A DNA stretch of 10,398 nt from Actinomycetota bacterium (lineage in GTDB: Bacteria; Actinomycetota; Actinomycetes; Streptosporangiales; Streptosporangiaceae): assembly GCA_003541285.1 (NCBI GenBank), contig DPMS01000686.1, forward strand, positions 1 through 10,398, read 5' to 3'. Positions 1 through 6,789 of this stretch are shown here, piece by piece. Under the pieces are notes generated by a model, which was not told the DNA's origin, made no database searches, and worked only from the letters and a program-made list of their open reading frames with translations. Numbering within the stretch: the stretch's first letter is position 1; every line of letters begins with the position of its first letter. The position numbers and the translations under genes are program-made.

Positions 1-46
1 CCTGACGCAGGGTCAAGGTCAAGCCCGCCCGTCCGGCCATGTCCCA

Positions 47-64
47 CGCCCCCCAAAGGGGGCG
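47..64 (-). terminator. Short GC-rich hairpin downstream of the DUF1003 gene, possible terminator
   Basis: A perfect 7-bp stem (CGCCCCC paired with GGGGGCG) closes a 4-base CAAA loop, 54 bases beyond the stop codon of the DUF1003 gene. No T-tract follows on either strand, so it is not a canonical intrinsic terminator, although actinomycete terminators often lack a clear U-run. The rest of positions 1-117 shows no gene I can support. Confidence 0.35.
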
Positions 65-117
65 CCGGCTGGGATTCAGCAATCCAGCAGGCTCCGCAAC
101 CTCACCGTCCCAGCGAC

Positions 118-612
118 TCAGCTGGCCGTCTGGCACAGCCGCTCGGTCAGCACGTGGACCTTCTGGGTGAGGTCGTGCACCTGCTGGGTGAGATCGGTGT
201 TGGCCTGGAGGAGCTGGTCTATCTTCTGGGTCTCCTCGTAGTGGTGCTGGGCGAGGGCCTCGTCGCGGGCAGCCGCCCGGTTCTGGCTCATCATGATGAT
301 CGGCGCCTGGATGCCGGCCAGCGCCGAGAGCACAAGGTTCAGCGCGATGTAGGGAAACGGGTCGAACGCCTTGCCGTGCATTATGTAGCCGATAAACAGC
401 GTGTTGATGATCATCCAGCCCACGATGAGGCCGAGGAAGATGAAGATGAACGGCCAGGATCCGCCGAAACTGGCGATGTTGTCCGCGACGCGCTCGCCGA
501 GGGTCCGGCTGTCGTGTGCGTGCTGCAGCGCCGGGTGATCGTGCTGCTGCGCATGCCGCCAGGGGAACCAGCTGCTACGGACGGCCACTGCCTGGGCCTG
601 CGAAGCGCTCAT
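118..612 (-). CDS. DUF1003 family two-helix membrane protein
   Basis: Seen: a 164-residue protein with a charged, His-rich N-terminus (about 1-40), then the conserved block ERVADNIASFGGSWPF (40-55), which is typical of DUF1003. Two membrane segments follow (about 53-75 and 86-108), then a cytoplasmic tail (110-160) with heptad spacing of hydrophobics that looks like a coiled coil. The family function is unknown; it is annotated only as a membrane protein. Start: the ATG at 612 has GAGG six bases upstream. An ATG ten codons earlier (642) is in frame but has a poorer ribosome site. The reading frame stays open to 1044, but that extension is low-complexity and overlaps the DUF4242-like gene in another frame, so I reject it. 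It lies 161 bp after that gene in the same direction and may use its own promoter. Family assignment is firm; exact start and function are not. Confidence 0.88.
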   Translation of the reverse strand: MSASQAQAVAVRSSWFPWRHAQQHDHPALQHAHDSRTLGERVADNIASFGGSWPFIFIFLGLIVGWMIINTLFIGYIMHGKAFDPFPYIALNLVLSALAGIQAPIIMMSQNRAAARDEALAQHHYEETQKIDQLLQANTDLTQQVHDLTQKVHVLTERLCQTAS

Positions 613-712
613 TGCGGACCTCACCTTGTCTTCTTTGGTCATCTTGCCGCTGCCACCGCTGCTCGTGCGGCAGCCCTTCCCCGCTCCGGGCTGGCCGGCA
701 GGTCCTCCCCGC

Positions 713-736
713 ATTATGAAGGTGATCCCGATCACC
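713..736 (-). promoter_or_regulatory. Perfect dyad beside a possible -10 box upstream of the DUF1003 gene
   Basis: GGTGATCCCGATCACC at 721-736 is a perfect inverted repeat with 7-bp arms and a 2-base centre. On the minus strand CATAAT (718-713) follows it after two bases and could act as a -10 element. No convincing -35 box is visible at the right distance. The arrangement is what an operator covering the promoter spacer would look like, but this is inference from symmetry and position alone. Confidence 0.35.
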
Positions 737-773
737 CCGCTCGGGTACGTAAGAACTGATCTGGGCACCTTCG

Positions 774-1070
774 CTAACTGCCCCCCGGAATGACCGGCAG
801 GCCAAGCCAGACGCAGGTCAGGACCCGCTCGTAGGGCACCTCTGCCCGGTCGCAGACGGCCAGGACGTCCTCGCGCTCCCCCTCGAACAGGCACAGCAGC
901 ACCTCGTCGTCCGGCAGCAGCAGGGAGCCGAGAAAGACGACCTCCGGGCCGGCCCGGTCCGCGAGCTTGGCCCGCACGCGCAGTGCCATCGAGTCGGCAC
1001 TCGCCTGGGTCAGGCCCGGCAGCAGGCACTCCGCCACATGCCACTGTGATGCTGGCTCGCGCATTGGCAT
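774..1070 (-). CDS. Small DUF4242-like (SCO4226-type) protein
   Basis: Seen: a 98-residue protein with no signal peptide or membrane segment. The pattern HVAECLLPGLT near residues 11-21, a long Ala/Arg-rich helix, VVFLGSLLLPDDEVLLCLFEG (44-64) and an EREDV...RAEVPYERV helix region (66-84) match the general layout of DUF4242 proteins. These are small ferredoxin-fold dimers, one of which (SCO4226 of Streptomyces coelicolor) is described as nickel-binding. Whether this copy binds metal cannot be said; it has few His residues. Start: two ATGs lie close together (1070 and 1064), neither with a good ribosome site, so translation may be coupled to the LuxR-type gene that ends 47 bp upstream. It is probably the third gene of a leftward operon. 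The 3' end and frame are secure; family call moderate. Confidence 0.72.
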   Translation of the reverse strand: MPMREPASQWHVAECLLPGLTQASADSMALRVRAKLADRAGPEVVFLGSLLLPDDEVLLCLFEGEREDVLAVCDRAEVPYERVLTCVWLGLPVIPGGS

Positions 1071-1117
1071 GCCAGGAAGGTAGATCGCACAGCCCGCCGG
1101 GCGCGTCGGGGGAAACC

Positions 1118-3892
1118 CTACACAGAAATTTCCCGCGCCCCGGCCTGGCTTACCAGGTGGCGGGACAGTTCCGCGCGGGACCTGATGCCGAGCTTGCGGT
1201 ATATGCGTGACAGATTGGCCTCGACGGTCTTGGCGGACAGGAACAGCCGGGCGGCGATCTCATAGTTGCGCAGCCCCGCCGCTGCCAGCCCGGCGATCTC
1301 CTGCTCGGTCGGCGTCAGCTGATCGGGCTCACCGCGGCGGCCCGCCGCGCGGCGAAGCTCGTCGCGCGCCACGGCCGCCAGGCCCTCCGCACCGGCGGCC
1401 TCCGCCAGGCGGACCGCCCCGGCCAGGCACTCCTGGGCCAGCTGGCGCTCGTTGCGCCGGCGCCGCAGGCGCCCGAGGGCGATCAGGGTCCGCGCATGCT
1501 CGCTGGGCATGTCCAGCCCCTCGTGCGCCTCGGCCGCCCGGAGGTAGTCCGCCAGCGCCGCATCGAGTTCGCCCTTAGCCGCGTTCAGCAGTCCCCGGCA
1601 GCGGGCCGACACAGCCAGGATCCACGGCCGCGGAATCGCCAGGGCGCGTGTCTCCATCCGGGCAACGAGTTCCTCGGCGCGGTCCAGGTCACCAAGCCCG
1701 ATGACCGCCTCGGCGTGGTCGGCGTGGAACCTCTCGTTGGCCGGCTCGCGGACGTGCAGCGCCATCACGATCTCGTCGCACCGGGAGAGCTGCCGGTCGG
1801 CCTCGGCCAGGTCGCCGCCCGACAGCGCGGCCATGCCGAGCACCGTCCTTGCCATCCCCTCCAGCGCGATGTCCGGATGGGAATCGAGCAAGCGCAGGAT
1901 CTCGCCGCACGCCGCCCGGGCCCCGGGCAGGTCCCCGGATCTCGCGAGTACCTGGGCGCGGGCCCACAGCCCCATCGCGAGAAAGGTCTCCTGCTCGGTC
2001 TGCTCGGCCAGGTCCAGCGCCTCGGCCGCCAGGCCGCCCGCCCGGTCCAGATGCCCGGTCATGGCCTCGATCACTGCCAGATGGGTGAGCACAGCCGAGA
2101 CGGACGCCTCGTCCCCGTGCTCCCGGAGCACGCGGATCAGGTCCTCGAACCGCTGCCTGGCGGTATCGAAGTCGTCGAAGTTCCTGGCCCAGAAGGCCGG
2201 GACGGTGCTCATCTCCCACACCGCCGCTTCCTGCCCCAGGCGCATTCCCTCCTCGATCGCCTCGTGGTCGGCCCCGCGGCCGGTATACAGCCTGAACAGC
2301 GCGACGTTATGCAGGGCGAAGCCGTAGAGCGCCGGATCCTCGTCCTTGTCGAGCAGGGCCAGCGCCGCCTCGCCATGCTCGACCGAAGCGTCACAGTCGT
2401 CGGCGAGCGCCGAGATCCGCGAGTGGATCTTCGCCCGCAGCGAGTCCGTCTCGGCCTCGGCCAGCGCCTTCACCATCAGCGCATGGCCGCGCTCGGCTTC
2501 TGCCTGCGTCCACAGCACGCTGCCGAGCTCGAGCAGGACCCGGGCCCGGTCCTCGCCGGGCGGCAGCGAGCGCGCTGACAGCTCAAGCTCCCGCCGGGCG
2601 CCCGTCGGGTCGCCCGCGAAGTACCGCCGGTCGGCCAGCTCGAGCTGCCGCCGCACCAGGGACTGCCGGTCCTGTGGCGGGGTCAGGCTGCAGGCCAGTT
2701 CCTTGAGCTCGACAGCCATGTCAGCCGCTCCCCGGGCCGACGCCGCCTGGGCGGCCCGATCCAGCTCCGCCGCGGTCGGCTCGTCGGGGCCGGTAGCGGC
2801 CAGCGCCAGCTGCCGCGCCCGCTCTTCCTGGCTCGCCGACCGGCCCGCCAGCTCGCGATGGACGGCGCGGCGGGACCTCTCCGGCAGCGACGAGTACAGG
2901 ACCGACCCGAACAGCGGATGGGTGAACTCGACCCGCCCGCCGGAACTCGCGGGGCCGTCAGGCCGTACCCTGACGATCCCGGCAGCGACGGCGGGGGCGA
3001 GCGCCTCGGCACCCAGTTCGCTGGCTGACGGGCGCGGCATCGCGGCCACCCGCGCGAGGAGGTTGCGCGTCGCCCGGGGCAGGCGCCGTAGCCGGAGCAA
3101 GGCCAGCTGGCGGTGATCTTCGGGTACCGGCAGCGGCTGCCCGGTTTGCGGGACACCCAGCCGGTGGATCTCGCGGGCGATTTCCAGGGCGTAGAAGGGA
3201 TTGCCGCCCGCAGCGCTGTGCACCCGGACCAGCAGTGGCCGCGCGAAGGAGGCGCCGAGTACCTGCCGGCACAGATGGTGGGTGGCGGCCACCGTCAGCG
3301 GGCCGACCGGCAGGCGGGCGGTGTCCCGATGGTCGGCCGCGGTGTCGAGGGCCCGGAGCCCGGCCGGCCTGAGCTTCCCGGCGCCCTCGACCCGGACCGC
3401 CGTGAGCATCCGCACCAGCTTGCTGTCCAGCCGCCGCAGCGCGAACGCGATCGCCCTGGCCGAGGACGGGTCGAGCCACTGCGCATCATCGATCGCCAGG
3501 ATCAGCTTCGCCTGCCTGGCGAGCATGCCGAGCAGCGCCGTCAGGCCGGTGCCGATGGCACGCGGGTCGAGATCGCCCTCGCTGGCCGCCTCGCGCAGCA
3601 GGGCCACGGCCAGTGGCCGGCGTTGCGGTGCAGGCAGACCGTCAAAGGCCGCCTCGGGCACCGGGCGGAGCAGATCGGCCAGGCCGACATGGGACAGTCC
3701 GACGTCGGAGGGGGCGGGACGGCAGGAGAGCACCTGCCAGCCCTGCCCGCGGGCGCAGCGGACCGCCTCGGCCCACAGTGTCGTCTTGCCGATCCCCGGC
3801 TCACCCTCGATGACCAGTACGGCCGACGCCTGATCGGCGCTCACCCAGCCACTGATGCGGCTCAGTTCCGTATCGCGCCCCAGCACTTCCAT
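1118..3892 (-). CDS. LuxR family transcriptional regulator with N-terminal AAA/NTPase domain (LAL type)
   Basis: Seen: 924 residues. Walker A GEPGIGKT is at 30-37 and Walker B LILAIDDAQWLD at 130-141. They lie in an AAA_16-type ATPase domain covering roughly residues 1-330. A long Ala/Leu/Glu-rich central part (about 340-840) looks like TPR-type helical repeats. A GerE/LuxR helix-turn-helix occupies 859-918, starting LTPTEQEIAGLAAAG, with the recognition-helix region LSAKTVEANLSRIYRKLGI. Length and order fit the MalT-like LAL class, which binds DNA after ATP and an effector signal and often activates secondary metabolism or transport genes. Start: the ATG at 3892 leads straight into the typical LGRDTEL opening, with a weak GGTAGG site upstream. 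It lies 85 bp after the DUF4097 lipoprotein gene, so the two may be co-transcribed. Its target is unknown; the divergent glycosyltransferase genes are the obvious candidates. Confidence 0.93.
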   Translation of the reverse strand: MEVLGRDTELSRISGWVSADQASAVLVIEGEPGIGKTTLWAEAVRCARGQGWQVLSCRPAPSDVGLSHVGLADLLRPVPEAAFDGLPAPQRRPLAVALLREAASEGDLDPRAIGTGLTALLGMLARQAKLILAIDDAQWLDPSSARAIAFALRRLDSKLVRMLTAVRVEGAGKLRPAGLRALDTAADHRDTARLPVGPLTVAATHHLCRQVLGASFARPLLVRVHSAAGGNPFYALEIAREIHRLGVPQTGQPLPVPEDHRQLALLRLRRLPRATRNLLARVAAMPRPSASELGAEALAPAVAAGIVRVRPDGPASSGGRVEFTHPLFGSVLYSSLPERSRRAVHRELAGRSASQEERARQLALAATGPDEPTAAELDRAAQAASARGAADMAVELKELACSLTPPQDRQSLVRRQLELADRRYFAGDPTGARRELELSARSLPPGEDRARVLLELGSVLWTQAEAERGHALMVKALAEAETDSLRAKIHSRISALADDCDASVEHGEAALALLDKDEDPALYGFALHNVALFRLYTGRGADHEAIEEGMRLGQEAAVWEMSTVPAFWARNFDDFDTARQRFEDLIRVLREHGDEASVSAVLTHLAVIEAMTGHLDRAGGLAAEALDLAEQTEQETFLAMGLWARAQVLARSGDLPGARAACGEILRLLDSHPDIALEGMARTVLGMAALSGGDLAEADRQLSRCDEIVMALHVREPANERFHADHAEAVIGLGDLDRAEELVARMETRALAIPRPWILAVSARCRGLLNAAKGELDAALADYLRAAEAHEGLDMPSEHARTLIALGRLRRRRNERQLAQECLAGAVRLAEAAGAEGLAAVARDELRRAAGRRGEPDQLTPTEQEIAGLAAAGLRNYEIAARLFLSAKTVEANLSRIYRKLGIRSRAELSRHLVSQAGAREISV

Positions 3893-3977
3893 TTGCCTAC
3901 CAGTGTGACCCCGCCGGACGTCATCGGCGCACAGTTTGGCCGCTGGCTAACGGCTTTCGTTCCGGAGGGCTTTCCGG

Positions 3978-4736
3978 TCAGGGCGCTGGCTCGATGGTGA
4001 CCGAACCGGTCCGGGTGCTGGCCGTGATCACATGCGGCGACGCTGGGCTGCGGGTGACACCGACCCGCGTGCTGCCGGCCGAGGTACTCGCATGCACGGC
4101 ATACGGCACGTTGCCGGGCACGCGCAGGGTCACCGAGCCGATGTCGGCGGTGGCGGTGACAGCGGCGGGCGCGGCCGAGAATGTGACCTCGATCCCGCCC
4201 ACCGACGAGCGCAGGGTGGCGCGCGGGGACGACACATCCCGGCCGAGGATCGACCCGGCGTGGCCGGTGATATCGAGCGGCCCCGACACCGAACCGAGAT
4301 CGATGTTGCCGGCGTTCGTGTGCGCCGTGACCTGACCGGACAGCGACTCGAGCCGGATCACGCCGACGTTGTCCCTGACGTGCACGGTCATCGCCCGGGG
4401 CACCTTGATGTCGTAGCTGACGCTGCAGGTCTCCAGCGACGGGCAGTGGCTGTCCAGGGTGAGAGTGCCTGCGGTTATCCGGTGGGTGGTGACCGGCACG
4501 GTGTGCCGGAAGCTGATGTGCTCGGTGACCGAGACCCTGCCGGACCCGCCGCCGGTGACGTGGACGCCGCCCACATGCGCGTTCACGACCAGAGCCTGCA
4601 CCTGCCCGGCAACCGAGTAGTCCCTGGTGCGATGCTGCAGTGCCCCGACATCGACATAACAGCCAGCCAGCGCGGGCGCGGCCAGGCCGGCGGTGAGTAC
4701 CGCCGCGGCCATCCTGGCGGCCGTACGCGCGTGCAT
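3978..4736 (-). CDS. DUF4097 family secreted lipoprotein (putative adhesin-like beta-helix)
   Basis: Seen: 252 residues. The N-terminus has Arg-4 and Arg-8, then a hydrophobic stretch and the lipobox LAGC (23-26), so Cys-26 is the likely lipidated residue and the protein sits outside the membrane. The mature part is Val/Thr/Gly/Ser-rich, with short repeating strands such as VNAHVGGVHVTGG, LESLSGQVTAHTNAGNIDL and STSAGSTRVGV. This pattern is typical of the right-handed beta-helix of DUF4097/putative adhesin domains. No catalytic motif is visible. Start: the ATG at 4736 has AGGAG eight bases upstream; the longer frame to 4793 adds a non-signal-like tail in front of the signal peptide, so I reject it. 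It heads the leftward gene group and could be the surface partner of the LuxR-type regulator encoded next, but that link is inference. Role at the cell surface unknown. Confidence 0.87.
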   Translation of the reverse strand: MHARTAARMAAAVLTAGLAAPALAGCYVDVGALQHRTRDYSVAGQVQALVVNAHVGGVHVTGGGSGRVSVTEHISFRHTVPVTTHRITAGTLTLDSHCPSLETCSVSYDIKVPRAMTVHVRDNVGVIRLESLSGQVTAHTNAGNIDLGSVSGPLDITGHAGSILGRDVSSPRATLRSSVGGIEVTFSAAPAAVTATADIGSVTLRVPGNVPYAVHASTSAGSTRVGVTRSPASPHVITASTRTGSVTIEPAP

Positions 4737-5117
4737 GACGCCTTCTCCTGCGGGACCTAGGTGCGAGCATCTCGCCACCCCGGTTGCCGGCACCCGCTCT
4801 TTCCAGGATAGATGGGGTGTGCGGCCAGTTTGTGGGTAGAGGGTCAGACCCGGGCCGCGCTGCCACTGGATGCGGGCGCACAGTCAGGGGCGATAACGTC
4901 GACAACGCCGACCGCCTGGTGCTGGAGGTTCGGGGGCTCGCCGGGCACGATTCAGGCCAATGTGGCGTTGAGCCTTCGGGTACCGCTTTACGCTGGGCGA
5001 AGACGTGTAAGCAGGGCCAGCCGACAAGTGATGAGGCCCGGGGAGCCGAAGACCGGCGGCGCGGCGATACCTGCGCCGACAGTGGCCGCGCAGGTACGCC
5101 TATGGAGGTATCGCCCA
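4737..5117. other. 381-bp divergent intergenic region between the lipoprotein and glycosyltransferase genes
   Basis: This stretch separates two divergently read genes and should contain both promoters. An 8-bp palindrome, ACCTAGGT (4758-4765), lies just upstream of the lipoprotein ribosome site. An 11-bp dyad, GGGTCAGACCC, is at 4841-4851. A 9-bp-arm hairpin at 5068-5096 sits immediately before the glycosyltransferase ribosome site. TTGAGC at 4968-4973 resembles a -35 box but has no matching -10. A plus-strand frame is open from 4812, in phase with the glycosyltransferase, but its translation there has no membrane or family character and no ribosome site, so I treat it as untranslated leader. 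Confidence 0.5.
5068..5096 (+). promoter_or_regulatory. Hairpin/dyad in the leader of the first glycosyltransferase gene
   Basis: TACCTGCGC (5068-5076) and GCGCAGGTA (5088-5096) are perfect 9-base inverted arms around an 11-base loop. The right arm ends seven bases before the GGAGG ribosome site at 5104-5108. If transcribed it would form a stable stem next to the ribosome site; as DNA it would be a 29-bp operator-like dyad. The sequence does not tell which. It matches no riboswitch class I recognise. Confidence 0.5.
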
Positions 5118-6629
5118 GTGACCCAGGTGCCCGTCCACTCGGCCGACCCGCCAGGGCCGGCCGGGCCGGCCGGGCCGGCTGAGCCGGCCGGGCAGGCTGG
5201 ACTGGCGGTACCCGCCGAGCGGCCCCGGACCTACGGCCCGCTCGACGGGCGCGGTCCCACGGGCCCGATCGAGCGGCTCATGAGCGCGGTGATCCGCAAG
5301 CTCGCCTGGAGCAGGCTGGCTGACCCCAAGATCGCCATCGCCGTGTCCGGGGCTGGCCTGCTGCTGGGAATGCTGGTCGGGGCGACAGCGCCGAACGCCG
5401 AGACGCTGCCGATCAGGCTGCCGCTGTCATACCTGCTGCCGCCCCTGGGCCACTCCGAGCCACACGTCATCATCGCATCGGCGATGCTCTATACCGGAGA
5501 CATCCTCGCCTGCCTGGGCCTCGCCGGGATGCTGTGGGCGCACAGCCAGGGATGGCGCCCCGACCCGCGCCACCTGCTGCTCGTCAGCTCGGCCATCGTC
5601 GCGGCGATGGTCAGCCTCACCCCGGTCGGCTCATCGGATACGGCCAGTTACGCGGCATACGGCCGGATAGCGGCGCAGGGCGGGAATCCATACACCACCA
5701 ACCCGCTTGCCTGGCTCGGGCCCCACTCCGCCTACACCCATGCCGTCGGCACGCTGTGGAAGCAGCAGCCGTCCGTCTACGGCCCCTTCGCCACCTGGAT
5801 CCAGTCTTTCGCCGCCTCGATCGGCGGGCCGCACGTCGCCACCACGATCTGGGTCCTGATGATCCTCAACGGGATCGTCTTCATCGGCGTCGGAGTGCTT
5901 CTCCTCAAGACCTCCGATGATCCGGTGCGGGCAACCCTGTTCTGGACCGCGAACCCTGTCCTCATCCAGCAACTGGTGAGCGGGGGTCATCTCGACACGC
6001 TGGTGGCGGCGGCGGCGATCTGCTCGATCCAGATGGCGCGCCGCGTCTCGGGCCGGTGGGGCGATGTTCTCATCGGCGTCCTGCTCGGCCTCGCCTGCGG
6101 GATCAAGGCCAACGCGGTGCTTGTCGCCCTCGGGCTCGCGTGGCCACTGCTGCGGCGGCACGAGTGGATGCGCACCACCCGGATCGCTGCGGTGACGCTG
6201 GTAACGGTCGCCCTGCAGTACAGCCCCTATGGGTTTGCCGCGCTGAAACCGCTCTTCGGCGGGCTGCAACTGGTCACGCTGCCGTCGCCATGGCGGCTCC
6301 TCGAACTGGCGGCGGGGGCACTGGGGGTCAGCCAGGCCCCGGTGGCCACCGTCATCGGCCTGCTCTGGCCGGTCGCGATGATCGTGGTGGCGTGGTTCGT
6401 CTACCGGCGGATCTCCTCCGATCAGCCACGCGAAGTCGTGGCGCCATTCGCTTTGACATATGCCTGGATCCTCGTCGCCCCCTGGGTATTCGCCTGGTAC
6501 ACCGGGATCGCCTGGGTAGCACTGACCCAGGTGCCGCGGAACCGGATGACCCGGTGGCTGACGATCGTCACGGTCTTCCTCGCCCTCTGCCACTCCAGCG
6601 GCGGGCGTGCTGTCCCGGGACGATTATGA
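5118..6629 (+). CDS. Polytopic GT-C glycosyltransferase, MptA/MptB-like (polyprenol-phosphate-sugar dependent)
   Basis: Seen: 503 residues from the GTG at 5118, which has GGAGG nine bases upstream. A Pro/Ala/Gly-rich cytoplasmic tail (1-35) is followed by about 10-12 membrane segments starting near residue 72. The first large outer loop carries SSDTASYAAYGR (172-183, acidic Asp-174) followed by GNPY (189-192) and VYGP (about 220). Later come GGHLDTL (His-291, Asp-293), a G-x-K motif with Lys-330, and APWVFAWY near 454-461. An acidic first loop followed by H-x-D and PW-x-x-W motifs is the layout of actinobacterial alpha-mannosyltransferases of the MptA/MptB kind. These take sugar from polyprenyl-phosphate mannose on the outer membrane face to extend lipomannan-like chains. 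Donor, acceptor and linkage here are unproven. It begins a rightward trio of such proteins. The frame is open upstream to 4812, but without coding character. Confidence 0.82.
   Translation: MTQVPVHSADPPGPAGPAGPAEPAGQAGLAVPAERPRTYGPLDGRGPTGPIERLMSAVIRKLAWSRLADPKIAIAVSGAGLLLGMLVGATAPNAETLPIRLPLSYLLPPLGHSEPHVIIASAMLYTGDILACLGLAGMLWAHSQGWRPDPRHLLLVSSAIVAAMVSLTPVGSSDTASYAAYGRIAAQGGNPYTTNPLAWLGPHSAYTHAVGTLWKQQPSVYGPFATWIQSFAASIGGPHVATTIWVLMILNGIVFIGVGVLLLKTSDDPVRATLFWTANPVLIQQLVSGGHLDTLVAAAAICSIQMARRVSGRWGDVLIGVLLGLACGIKANAVLVALGLAWPLLRRHEWMRTTRIAAVTLVTVALQYSPYGFAALKPLFGGLQLVTLPSPWRLLELAAGALGVSQAPVATVIGLLWPVAMIVVAWFVYRRISSDQPREVVAPFALTYAWILVAPWVFAWYTGIAWVALTQVPRNRMTRWLTIVTVFLALCHSSGGRAVPGRL
5154..5198 (+). 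repeat. In-frame 9-bp tandem repeat, five units
   Basis: Five consecutive 9-base units of the form GGGCCGGCC run through 5154-5198. The first two are identical, the third differs at one base, and the last two are more diverged. They encode GPA-GPA-GPA-EPA-GQA in the cytoplasmic N-terminal tail of the glycosyltransferase. Unit gain or loss by slippage would keep the frame, changing the tail by three residues at a time. Confidence 0.75.
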
Positions 6630-6789
6630 GATCGCCGGAGCTCTCACAGTCATGGGCGGACGAAGGCGCTGGATACATTGAAGGGTGCGGAGCAGTAAGC
6701 GATCCCCCACCACCTCGGCATGGGTCATGCGATGACGTACGGTTCCGCGGACGGGCGCGCCGGTTGACGGCGCCTGCCTGGTGACTGGC

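Noticed and set aside
154..759. 201-codon open frame on the plus strand
   Set aside because: It lies opposite the DUF1003 gene and its translation is a low-complexity Arg/Val/Glu mix with no ribosome site; an antisense artefact of high GC.
643..1044. N-terminal extension of the DUF1003 frame by up to 144 residues
   Set aside because: The extension is Gly/Arg/Pro-rich without domain character and overlaps the DUF4242-like gene in another frame; a well-placed ribosome site supports the start at 612.
1110..1134. GGGAAA/TTTCCC hairpin over the stop codon of the LAL regulator
   Set aside because: Only six pairs with a 13-base loop and no T-run; too weak to call a terminator, and the next gene follows within 47 bp.
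1496..2578. 360-codon plus-strand frame opposite the LAL regulator
   Set aside because: The opposite strand encodes a complete LuxR-type protein with Walker and HTH motifs; the plus-strand product has no recognisable domain.
3962..3977. CCGGA/TCCGG hairpin just past the lipoprotein stop codon
   Set aside because: Five pairs with no T-tract; common by chance at this GC content.
3113..4000. 295-codon plus-strand frame opposite the regulator N-terminus
   Set aside because: Same reason: it mirrors the strong coding frame containing the ATP-binding motifs and reads as Arg/Gly/Gln-rich sequence.
4812..5117. 102-residue N-terminal extension of the first glycosyltransferase
   Set aside because: No ribosome site at 4812 and no family-like sequence; the GTG at 5118 has GGAGG at good spacing.
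5631..6593. 320-codon minus-strand frame opposite the first glycosyltransferase
   Set aside because: Very Asp/Arg/Pro/Gly-rich with no hydrophobic core, as expected of the complement of a membrane-protein gene.
6724..6736. GTCAT-GCG-ATGAC dyad upstream of the second glycosyltransferase
   Set aside because: Five-base arms are expected by chance and no promoter elements are positioned around it.
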